The notes beneath the pieces were generated by a model. It did no database searches. It was not told where the DNA came from and saw only the letters and a program-made list of their open reading frames with translations. Of a stretch of 6,473 bases of DNA, positions 1-4,535 are shown piece by piece. The translations under genes and the position numbers were made by a program. Numbering within the stretch: position 1 is the first letter of the stretch; each line of letters starts with the position of its first letter. This DNA is from an archaeon (GTDB taxonomy: Archaea; Asgardarchaeota; Hermodarchaeia; Hermodarchaeales; Hermodarchaeaceae), in contig JABXGU010000150.1 of the NCBI GenBank assembly GCA_016550415.1, positions 1 to 6,473 on the forward strand. The letters run 5' to 3'.

Positions 1-71
1 CATCTATAGTCACCTTCTGCAAGTAGTTGCCCTGGTACAACGATAGCTTGTTGCTCGAAATGGATTGACAT
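1..71 (-). CDS. rrp4: Exosome complex RNA-binding subunit Rrp4, N-terminal 23 codons only
   Basis: Rrp4 is a cap subunit of the archaeal exosome; it binds RNA through S1 and KH domains and feeds it to the Rrp41/Rrp42 ring. Only the first 23 codons lie in the window, starting at ATG 71-69; the gene runs off the left edge. The visible residues include IVVPGQLLAEGDYR (residues 10-23), which matches the N-terminal segment typical of archaeal Rrp4 (VVPGDLLAEG). The gene lies 17 bp downstream of SBDS on the same strand, exactly where Rrp4 lies in the archaeal exosome superoperon. A GAGG motif (84-87) sits 12 nt before the ATG. The S1 and KH domains are outside the window, so the call rests on this short match plus gene order. 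Confidence 0.85.
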   Translation of the reverse strand, partial: MSIHFEQQAIVVPGQLLAEGDYR

Positions 72-88
72 TATAGTTCGATTCCTCA

Positions 89-829
89 CTATACTGATTC
101 TTTCTTGAGTATCTTGATTTCAGCGCGACCTCTGGTTAATGTGTTTAAAGCATCAAAAAGGTCGCCACGTAATCCCCCAGGTACTTCTACGATCGCAATC
201 CAAGAACCATCCTTCTGCCATTCGTCCTTTGTGATTCTAGCGAAACGATCAACAACACCATAAGCCTTGGCTGCAAAGTCTGAAGGAATCTTGATTGCAA
301 TTTGCTGGATTTCCATACGAATTGGTAGAATGGGCTGTAATGCTTTGACAATATCACGAACCTGTTCCTCAGCAGAACGTGTGGAATCAACAGTTATTTT
401 AGCCTCTTCTATTGCTGTCTCAATTCGTGTAGGAGGATGAGGAAGCCCAGTTTTCGGGTTTATACAGTTACGCACAATAATATCGATTACCTGTCTTAGA
501 CGTTTTTCCAGCATTTCTCTTCGCTGTTCAGTAGTAAGCTGAAGAGAGCCTTCCATTAAGATTTGTTTGGCAATTTCGATTTCATCTGTTGTCTCGAAAA
601 CTGCTTCAAGAGCTTCTAGAGGTGATTTCTTACTGCGAAGGGCATCCTCAAAGATAATTTCGCTTCGTAGCACATCACTCAGTTCAATTTCTTCGCCTTG
701 CTTAAAAGCCCATGCCAACTTGGGATCGACAATAATCTCAAAACGCATACCTTGTTTCTCTAATCGTGCTAATACAGCGTCGCCAAGATCGACCCGTTTA
801 TCACCACGTATTCCACCCAGTCCAACCAT
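89..829 (-). CDS. sbds: Ribosome maturation protein SBDS (Sdo1 family)
   Basis: This is the archaeal orthologue of the Shwachman-Bodian-Diamond protein. In eukaryotes SBDS works with the GTPase EFL1 to release the anti-association factor eIF6 from 60S subunits; an equivalent cytoplasmic role in large-subunit maturation is inferred for archaea. The 246 residues match the usual length of about 235-250. The N-terminal FYSH domain carries VLARLEKQGMRFEIIVDP (residues 19-36). The central helical domain has the diagnostic TTEQRREMLEKR and NPKTGLPHPPTRIE segments. The C-terminal ferredoxin-like domain carries AYGVVDRFARITKDEWQ and GSWIAIVEVPGG. ATG 829 is preceded by AGGAG (841-845) with an 11-nt spacer. 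The gene is 33 bp downstream of the psmA-like stump and 17 bp upstream of rrp4, in the standard superoperon order. No frame damage is seen. Confidence 0.97.
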   Translation of the reverse strand: MVGLGGIRGDKRVDLGDAVLARLEKQGMRFEIIVDPKLAWAFKQGEEIELSDVLRSEIIFEDALRSKKSPLEALEAVFETTDEIEIAKQILMEGSLQLTTEQRREMLEKRLRQVIDIIVRNCINPKTGLPHPPTRIETAIEEAKITVDSTRSAEEQVRDIVKALQPILPIRMEIQQIAIKIPSDFAAKAYGVVDRFARITKDEWQKDGSWIAIVEVPGGLRGDLFDALNTLTRGRAEIKILKKESV

Positions 830-862
830 ACTCGACTCGACTCCTTTCGACTTTAGCTCCGA

Positions 863-1030
863 TTAGATACCCAACTTAATAGCAGCGAGCACACTGGCAT
901 CAATGCCCTTGTTTCTTAAGATAGGAGTGCTGTTTCTAACAACAAAGTCGAAATTTTCGACCTGAACCGGACACCCATCAAGACCGCATATTGTTAGGGC
1001 ACTATCGTATTTCGGCACCATGCCGAACAA
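863..1030 (-). pseudogene. Truncated proteasome alpha subunit (psmA-like) N-terminal stump, 55 codons
   Basis: The frame encodes 55 residues from TTG 1030 (or 52 from ATG 1021) and ends in TAA at 863-865. Residues 8-52 align without a gap to the N-terminus of archaeal PsmA. YDSALTICGLDGCPVQVE corresponds to the alpha-subunit signature YDRAITVFSPDGRLFQVE, and KGIDASVLAAIK to the following strand (K.KDGVVLAAEK). Against a PsmA-like consensus recalled from memory, 20 of 45 positions are identical. The family is about 240 residues, so roughly 190 are missing, and SBDS begins only 33 bp later. The signature Arg, Phe-Ser-Pro and both Tyr/Phe gate-region residues are replaced. The position between pop5 and SBDS is the normal psmA locus. 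A GAGGAGG motif (1039-1045) gives an 11-nt GAGG spacing to the TTG, as in neighbouring genes, so translation is possible. It is either a decaying relic or a retained short protein; homology is likely, function unknown. Confidence 0.7.
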
Positions 1031-1106
1031 TGACGATTCCTCCTCAACGATAAGAACAAGGGATGGCGAGTGTTGCCCTCTTGCTATCGCGTTTTTTCTC
1101 GTCTAC

Positions 1107-1127
1107 TAATTCTGCCGTTAAGAATTA
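1107..1127. repeat. Short perfect inverted repeat, 7-bp arms
   Basis: TAATTCT (1107-1113) and AGAATTA (1121-1127) are perfect reverse complements around a 7-nt loop. It lies in the spacer between the membrane-protein gene (ending at 1183) and the psmA-like stump. It is AT-rich and not followed by a T-run on the minus strand, so a terminator is not supported. It could be an operator or chance. Confidence 0.3.
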
Positions 1128-1150
1128 TCACCTTTAAAGTCTTATTGTTG

Positions 1151-1160
1151 AAATATTAAA
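1151..1160 (-). promoter_or_regulatory. Candidate TATA box for the stump-SBDS-rrp4 unit
   Basis: On the minus strand this reads TTTAATATTT, close to the archaeal TATA consensus, with a purine-rich stretch just upstream (AGAGTTGAGA). It follows the membrane-protein gene and would place transcription initiation near 1130, about 100 nt before the psmA-like stump. It would let SBDS and rrp4 be transcribed independently of the upstream cluster, which is interrupted by a divergent gene. This is inference from a match in AT-rich sequence. Confidence 0.3.
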
Positions 1161-1182
1161 TCTCAACTCTGCCCTTTCAGGA

Positions 1183-1563
1183 TTAGTCTTGAGCGAGATA
1201 AAGGTAGTACACAAAGCCGATGCATACAAGAGCTGTGACTAAAGCAGCTATTGGTCCGAAAGCAACTGCCGCTATCACAACCACCACTATCCAAAATACG
1301 ATTACTTCAAACCAGCTTGCTGATTCACCATACCACTCACGAAGATTACCAAAAAGGATGATGAAGCTTATGTAAAGAAAGGCTAGCAAGGTTACGCCAA
1401 GAACACCTTTCACTACTGGATCAACTAAAAAGCCGATTTGAGCAATAGGGCCAAAGCTAGTTGCTATGATAAAAATCAGAATACAAATTAATACAATGGC
1501 AATGCCGCTAATAATCATTGTTCGGCGAATAAAGATGCGATCAGTATTATTTCCGCGTGACAT
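1183..1563 (-). CDS. Small multi-pass membrane protein of unknown function
   Basis: A 126-residue protein that I do not recognise. It has a short polar, basic N-terminus (MSRGNNTDRIFIRRT) followed by hydrophobic segments at about 16-36, 51-71, 85-101 and 103-123. That suggests four membrane spans, with a short hydrophilic loop (NLREWYGES, about 73-81) before the third. No catalytic or metal-binding motif is visible. The frame is open further upstream to 1698, but that extension is polar, would overlap the divergent JAMM gene, and lacks an initiation signal. ATG 1563 has GAGG 11 nt upstream, like its neighbours, and is preferred. The gene shares a divergent promoter region of 87 bp with the JAMM gene at 1651. 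With that gene it sits inside the ancestral exosome/proteasome superoperon, so the pair is probably a later insertion. Confidence 0.75.
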   Translation of the reverse strand: MSRGNNTDRIFIRRTMIISGIAIVLICILIFIIATSFGPIAQIGFLVDPVVKGVLGVTLLAFLYISFIILFGNLREWYGESASWFEVIVFWIVVVVIAAVAFGPIAALVTALVCIGFVYYLYLAQD

Positions 1564-1609
1564 GAAAATAGCAGCCTCACATTTTGCAGTAAGGGAGATG
1601 CGAAGACTC

Positions 1610-1627
1610 AAAAGGTGAGACACTTTT
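1610..1627. repeat. Imperfect dyad next to the divergent promoter
   Basis: AAAAGGTG (1610-1617), a 3-nt spacer and CACTTTT (1621-1627) form an inverted repeat with one unpaired base. It overlaps the TATA-like element between the membrane-protein gene and the JAMM gene, a position where a bound regulator would affect both promoters. No protein is known to bind it; this is a positional inference only. Confidence 0.25.
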
Positions 1628-1630
1628 AAG
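1623..1630. promoter_or_regulatory. TATA-like element shared by the JAMM gene (+) and membrane-protein gene (-)
   Basis: On the plus strand TTTTAAG is centred about 24 nt before ATG 1651 of the JAMM gene, the distance expected from a TATA box to the start of transcription; that gene is therefore probably transcribed without a leader. No Shine-Dalgarno motif precedes its ATG, which agrees. Read on the minus strand, CTTAAAAG would start transcription near 1600, giving the membrane-protein gene a leader of about 38 nt containing its GAGG motif. Confidence 0.45.
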
Positions 1631-1650
1631 TTTTTGGCTGTGGGTGCTAG

Positions 1651-2082
1651 ATGGTAATTCCCCGAGTCGCTTTGATTCAACTCACTCTTTCTCATCAACG
1701 CAAACTATATCGAATCCGGCAACAAGCTACCCCATTTGAAGCCTGTGCATTACTCCTTGGTACATACCAAAAACAAAACACCTTAGCAATTGTCAACCGC
1801 ATTGCTGAAATGGAAAACATCGCCAAATCCTCCTCAACCTTTGCCATGGACCCAGAGCAACAATATCAGATTCTATCTGAGGCAGCAAGAGATAATTTAG
1901 AGCAAGTAGGCGTATTTCACTCACATCCAGCAGCCCCCAACCCCTCACATTGGGATCTTGAATATATGAGATTCAACCCCTGTGTTTGGGTAATTGACGG
2001 TATAGTGGGAACACGCCATAAAATGAAAGCCTTTCAAATGATCAAAGATCAAGTTTTCCCAGTTCGTATCCTATATACATAG
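1651..2082 (+). CDS. JAMM/MPN+ (JAB1/Mov34) metalloprotease, stand-alone domain
   Basis: The 143 residues form a single MPN+ domain with a complete JAMM zinc-protease set. Glu30 lies in PFEACALLLG, the zinc-site histidines are His90 and His92 in VFHSHP, and Ser99 and Asp102 follow in PSHWD. The family hydrolyses isopeptide bonds to ubiquitin or SAMP-like modifiers (Rpn11, CSN5, archaeal desampylases) or acts in sulfur-carrier chemistry; the substrate here is not readable. The loop from His92 to Asp102 has 9 intervening residues, against 10 in CSN5, and the Rpn11-type insertions are absent, as in short prokaryotic members. The segment SSSTFAMDPEQQY (60-72) is the usual MDP-containing strand of archaeal MPN proteins. 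It is the only gene on the plus strand in the left two thirds of the window and stands next to a psmA-like stump, which hints at a proteasome link. ATG 1651 appears leaderless. Confidence 0.92.
   Translation: MVIPRVALIQLTLSHQRKLYRIRQQATPFEACALLLGTYQKQNTLAIVNRIAEMENIAKSSSTFAMDPEQQYQILSEAARDNLEQVGVFHSHPAAPNPSHWDLEYMRFNPCVWVIDGIVGTRHKMKAFQMIKDQVFPVRILYT
2071..2078 (+). promoter_or_regulatory. Candidate TATA box for a plus-strand RNA at about 2097
   Basis: CTATATAC is centred about 23-24 nt before the GGGG run at 2097-2101 where the GC-rich element begins, the spacing seen for archaeal TATA boxes. It lies in the last codons of the JAMM gene (Leu-Tyr-Thr-stop), so part of the match is forced by coding sequence and may be coincidental. 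Confidence 0.35.
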
Positions 2083-2096
2083 TAACGAGAAAATGT

Positions 2097-2171
2097 GGGG
2101 GCTCTCGGCTCGTCGCGAGATCGTCATAGCACTAGGCTCAGTTTGGAGCGGCGGTGCTTCACCGAGCCCCA
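2097..2171. ncRNA. GC-rich structured element, candidate small RNA (strand undecided)
   Basis: Of the 74 bases at 2097-2170, 49 are G or C, in clear contrast to the AT-rich flanks, and no reading frame explains them. The ends pair perfectly: GGGGCTC (2098-2104) with GAGCCCC (2164-2170). Inside, AGCAC (2128-2132) pairs with GTGCT (2154-2158) around GCTC/GAGC (2136-2139, 2146-2149). TCTCG (2103-2107) can pair with CGAGA (2116-2120) as an alternative fold. For the plus strand, a TATA-like box lies 24 nt upstream. For the minus strand, the order is terminal stem, GTGAAG, CTGA, ATGACGA and CCGA next to the closing stem; spacings of about 14, 10 and 12 nt resemble a degenerate C/D-box guide RNA. 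Its length is tRNA-like, but no T-loop, D-loop or anticodon arm can be drawn. Identity is unresolved. Confidence 0.4.
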
Positions 2172-2202
2172 AATAGACTGATAGTGACTATGGCTAAATC
2201 TC

Positions 2203-2249
2203 TTTTGACAGACATTACAAATCTGTTCCATCAAAGGTTGCTGTCAAAA
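2203..2249. terminator. 9-bp perfect inverted repeat between convergent genes
   Basis: TTTTGACAG (2203-2211) and CTGTCAAAA (2241-2249) are exact reverse complements separated by 29 nt. The repeat lies between the JAMM gene and the end of pop5, which converge on this spacer, and its outer arms end in T-runs on either strand. It could serve as a two-way transcript end or a processing hairpin. The long loop makes a classic intrinsic terminator less likely, and a transposon footprint is an alternative. The rest of the spacer (2250-2280) holds only AT-rich sequence. Confidence 0.35.
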
Positions 2250-2280
2250 TTAGAATCACATATTTTTAGAAATACAGACC

Positions 2281-2631
2281 TCATTTCGAACGTCGTGTGT
2301 CCTTATAGTCTTTCAATCCAGGGATGAACGTCTTAGCTTTACGGATGGTTCCACTTACACCAACTACATGTAGAAGAAGAGACGTCGAACCAATTCGTGT
2401 TATTGTTGCTAGAGTAGCCCGTAATGCCCTTACTTGGTCATGTTGACAGCGTATAACTACTGCTTTCGACTCAGGATGATAAACAACCACCCAAAAACCA
2501 ACTTTGCTTACACCAAGTTCGCCATAGAGATTTTGAAGCTGAGTCCAAAGGACCCTTCGAAATTTCTCTTCGGAGGGCATAGAATCCTCTGTAACTAACT
2601 GAACAACTAGGTAACGATGTCGAAGCTTCAT
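2281..2631 (-). CDS. rnp2: RNase P protein component 2, Pop5/Rnp2
   Basis: Pop5 pairs with Rpp30 as a heterotetramer that binds the catalytic domain of RNase P RNA and supports 5' maturation of tRNAs. The 116 residues are typical for archaeal Pop5. Diagnostic segments are MKLRHRYLVVQLV at the N-terminus, LYGELGVSKVGFWVVVY (about 35-51) and VVGVSGTIRKAK near residues 89-100. The conserved AVVIRCQHDQV strand, equivalent to the usual ILRC.H, lies between them. ATG 2631 overlaps the rpp30 stop as ATGA, indicating coupled translation, and GAGG stands 10 nt upstream. In related archaea psmA follows pop5; here the operon ends and a convergent gene follows. TGA stop at 2281-2283. No irregularity is seen. 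Confidence 0.95.
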   Translation of the reverse strand: MKLRHRYLVVQLVTEDSMPSEEKFRRVLWTQLQNLYGELGVSKVGFWVVVYHPESKAVVIRCQHDQVRALRATLATITRIGSTSLLLHVVGVSGTIRKAKTFIPGLKDYKDTRRSK

Positions 2632-3302
2632 CTTCCGGTAACCTCTTGCTTAGAATCCTGAGTTCGAGTAAGCTGTTCAACGAGATTATTCGTATTTTCA
2701 TATACGCCAGCTGAAGCAATATGCTCGGGAATATTAGCAAGGTAGCTAAGTGCAGCAAGATCACGAGGAGAACGAATGCCATAACGTTTTGTCGCACCAC
2801 TTGTTAGAATAAGTGTACATTTAGCACGAATTAGATTAGCCATTGCTGATGCCATAACACGCATCAACCGTGAACGATCAGCTCCTGAGAGAATTATTAG
2901 GCCCCTAAGACAGACCTCCACCGGCTTATTTTCCTTAGCTAGTGTTCTGGCAACTTGTGAATCAAATGCTGCAAAATCACTGAGTTCCCGAAGCATCACC
3001 AAGTCCACATTAGGCACAATGGCTGCTGCCAAAGAAATTGGTTTGGTCTTTCCGTGGACAGCAAAAAGATCAAAATGCTTCCGTCGTTTTTCAACAATAA
3101 TGCGAAGGCGAGCTGCACTTCTTGGAGATAGTGTATACCTCCGGAATATGGAGAGTTGTGTATCTAATGATTGAATAGGAAGAGTATTGCGTGTTTCAAC
3201 AGCAATACCAGAAAAACCCAGATCACGAGCAATAGTACAAAGTTTCCTAAGTGCTTTGATATCCCTTGATTCTTCCTGAATATGGAGATCATAGGCTCTC
3301 AT
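2628..3302 (-). CDS. rnp3: RNase P protein component 3, Rpp30/Rnp3
   Basis: Rpp30 is the TIM-barrel (PHP-like fold) partner of Pop5 in archaeal and eukaryotic RNase P; it has no known catalysis of its own. The 224 residues fit the usual 205-230. Recognisable segments are YDLHIQ (4-9), ARDLGFSGIAVETRN (about 25-39), PVEVCLRGLI, LILTSGATKRYGIRSPRDL and AALSYLANIP near the C-terminus; the SGA...RSP.DLAAL block is a strong family signature. ATG 3302 follows the COG1325 stop by 12 nt; the AGG overlapping that TAG stop sits 11 nt before the ATG. The 3' end overlaps pop5 by 4 bp, matching their obligate pairing in the enzyme. Confidence 0.94.
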   Translation of the reverse strand: MRAYDLHIQEESRDIKALRKLCTIARDLGFSGIAVETRNTLPIQSLDTQLSIFRRYTLSPRSAARLRIIVEKRRKHFDLFAVHGKTKPISLAAAIVPNVDLVMLRELSDFAAFDSQVARTLAKENKPVEVCLRGLIILSGADRSRLMRVMASAMANLIRAKCTLILTSGATKRYGIRSPRDLAALSYLANIPEHIASAGVYENTNNLVEQLTRTQDSKQEVTGR

Positions 3303-3314
3303 ATGATTTCTTTC

Positions 3315-3773
3315 CTACAAGAGTTTACACTGCTGACAGAACTGACTTACTGTTTCTAAGTCACGCATTCTTCCAGGGAATTTTATGACTAGTCGCAATG
3401 AATCGCCACGGTCTACAAGTTTAAGATGACCGTGATATGATTCTTGCTTGTCAAAACGACAAAAAAGTTGTCCCTTCCCATCAAAATGTAGTTCTAAATC
3501 TTGTTGCAGCTGTTTCCTATCCTCAGTTGGGAGTCGGGAGCCCAAATCTTGAAGTGTTTGAAGTATGAATTCCCGATTACTTAGGGTAACAACAAGTCGA
3601 ACAATAGGATTATGAAAGTGTCCGCGCATTCTTTTACGGCTGAATTGCAGGGCTTCACGGATATGGATAGGAAATAGGTTCTGAATGGCTATACTAACTT
3701 TTTCCTCATCTTCGGTAGCATGCACTAGAGCATGAACATCAATTCTAATCGGCCCCAGTTTAGGCGCCGGCAT
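3315..3773 (-). CDS. COG1325-type RNA-binding protein (predicted exosome-associated)
   Basis: A 152-residue member of the archaeal COG1325 family, predicted from gene order to be an RNA-binding or exosome-associated protein; its biochemical role is not well established. Family hallmarks are HALVHATEDEEKV (about 13-25), GHFHNPIVRLVVTLSNRE (about 51-68, usually EGHHGNPI...), and the C-terminal CRFDKQESYHGHLKLVDRGD, matching the common LRLDKQAAYLGEL. No metal-binding or catalytic motif stands out. The gene lies between rpl15e (37 bp upstream) and rpp30 (12 bp downstream), the family's standard position. The upstream GGTG, 10 nt before ATG 3773, matches the end of the anti-Shine-Dalgarno pairing region. 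The residues around the expected EGHHGNP motif are somewhat divergent (MRGHFHNP). Confidence 0.88.
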   Translation of the reverse strand: MPAPKLGPIRIDVHALVHATEDEEKVSIAIQNLFPIHIREALQFSRKRMRGHFHNPIVRLVVTLSNREFILQTLQDLGSRLPTEDRKQLQQDLELHFDGKGQLFCRFDKQESYHGHLKLVDRGDSLRLVIKFPGRMRDLETVSQFCQQCKLL

Positions 3774-3794
3774 AAGCTAGACACACCACATTTC

Positions 3795-3814
3795 TAGTGA
3801 GGACATCACTATTA
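3795..3814 (-). repeat. Hairpin abutting the rpl15e triple stop
   Basis: TAGTGA (3795-3800) and TCACTA (3806-3811) are perfect inverted repeats around a 5-nt loop. On the minus strand the repeat begins directly after the rpl15e stop, so the frame reads TAA-TAG-TGA: three different stop codons in a row. There is no T-run, and the operon continues, so it is more likely a processing or RNA-stability element than a terminator. Confidence 0.4.
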
Positions 3815-4387
3815 CTTGCCACGACGACCATGTGCTCGAATACTGGGCCTAACTTTCTCCGCACCTTTACCTCGCTTGCGTAATCCTCGTGAAGTCTTTC
3901 CAGCAGGGCTAAGTCCACGGAATACACGCCTTTTATGCACTGGATCGCATATCCAACTGATACGGTGATCCGCTTTAATCACGGGATGCGAAGGATCTAC
4001 AAAGACTATCTCGTACCATAAGCTCTTACCATCTTCTGCAATATAATAGGAGCCAAGAACACGTAGATTCGGATATTTACGGGCAGCCCGTTCCTCAGCA
4101 ATCCATTGGCGACTCCTACCTGGCGTTATCTTTGTCGTACCCATCTTCTTTGGTTTACGTCCCATCGTTGGACGGGGTTTTCGTCGCGAACCACGTGTCA
4201 CACGTTGGCGTATTACAATGTAACCTTGCTTTGCCCGGTAACCTAATTGCCTAGCACGATCAATTCGTGTGGGCTTATCAATACGAGTAGTTGTTGGCTC
4301 TTTTCGCCACTGAATGAGACGTTCACGAATAAGTGCCTTAAGAGCACTATCATGTTTCGCATACGTCTTTCCTATATGCCTATACAT
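3812..4387 (-). CDS. rpl15e: Ribosomal protein L15e (eL15)
   Basis: eL15 is a large-subunit protein found in archaea and eukaryotes that threads through 23S rRNA. Family segments run the full length: RIDKPTRIDRARQLGYRAKQ, RKPRPTMGRKPKKMG, SRQWIAEERAARKYPNLRVL, IVFVDPSHPVIKADHRISWI, and the basic tail RVFRGLSPAGKTSRGLRKRG with KGAEKVRPSIRAHG. From ATG 4387 the protein is 191 residues, close to the usual 190-200. An upstream in-frame ATG at 4414 would add nine residues, but GGAGG ends 11 nt before 4387 and the family starts with M.MY/MYR, so 4387 is preferred. It is the first gene of the RNase P cluster, with a TATA-like element about 130 bp upstream and a leader of roughly 110 nt. Confidence 0.96.
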   Translation of the reverse strand: MYRHIGKTYAKHDSALKALIRERLIQWRKEPTTTRIDKPTRIDRARQLGYRAKQGYIVIRQRVTRGSRRKPRPTMGRKPKKMGTTKITPGRSRQWIAEERAARKYPNLRVLGSYYIAEDGKSLWYEIVFVDPSHPVIKADHRISWICDPVHKRRVFRGLSPAGKTSRGLRKRGKGAEKVRPSIRAHGRRGK

Positions 4388-4488
4388 CCAGCTTTTCGCC
4401 TCCACGTGATGCACATGGACTTCACGGAGAAAGCGACATTAGAGCAACAACAAGGCCCAAACGCGCCAAATTATCCTAACAGTCCAGA

Positions 4489-4502
4489 GCTACGAGAGTA
4501 GC
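4489..4502. repeat. 5-bp perfect hairpin in the rpl15e leader
   Basis: GCTAC (4489-4493) and GTAGC (4498-4502) are perfect reverse complements around a 4-nt loop (GAGA on the plus strand). It falls close to the predicted start of the rpl15e transcript. No other gene or structured element is evident in the 148-bp spacer between rpl15e and the dehydrogenase. Confidence 0.25.
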
Positions 4503-4517
4503 GGAAATATCGCACAG

Positions 4518-4525
4518 TATAAAAT
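4518..4525 (-). promoter_or_regulatory. TATA box for the rpl15e-pop5 operon
   Basis: On the minus strand this reads ATTTTATA, the best TATA match in the spacer, and it begins within ten bases after the dehydrogenase stop codon. Transcription would start near 4496, leaving a leader of about 110 nt before ATG 4387. A weaker candidate is the AT-rich patch near 4469-4476, which would give a leader of about 60 nt. Confidence 0.45.
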
Positions 4526-4535
4526 TGTTGTGTTG

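Noticed and set aside
830..850. Tandem CTCGA repeats just upstream of SBDS
   Set aside because: Only two to three imperfect 5-bp units; too short to call a repeat, and they fill the spacer between the AGGAG motif and the start codon.
1564..1698. Upstream extension of the membrane-protein gene to the ATG at 1698
   Set aside because: The extra 45 residues are polar and unlike the rest, overlap the start of the divergent JAMM gene, and lack the GAGG motif found before ATG 1563.
2097..2171. A tRNA gene, suggested by the 7-bp closing stem, 74-nt span and A after the stem
   Set aside because: No T-loop (TTCGANN-like), no paired G's of a D-loop and no 7-nt anticodon loop can be placed on either strand.
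2190..2327. A 45-residue plus-strand frame starting MAKSLLTD, running antisense into the 3' end of pop5
   Set aside because: It has no ribosome-binding motif, overlaps pop5 on the opposite strand, contains the inverted-repeat arms, and shows no recognisable family trait.
4388..4414. Longer rpl15e start at ATG 4414
   Set aside because: It lacks a ribosome-binding motif, while GGAGG precedes ATG 4387 at the spacing seen in neighbouring genes; family members begin near the MYR residues.
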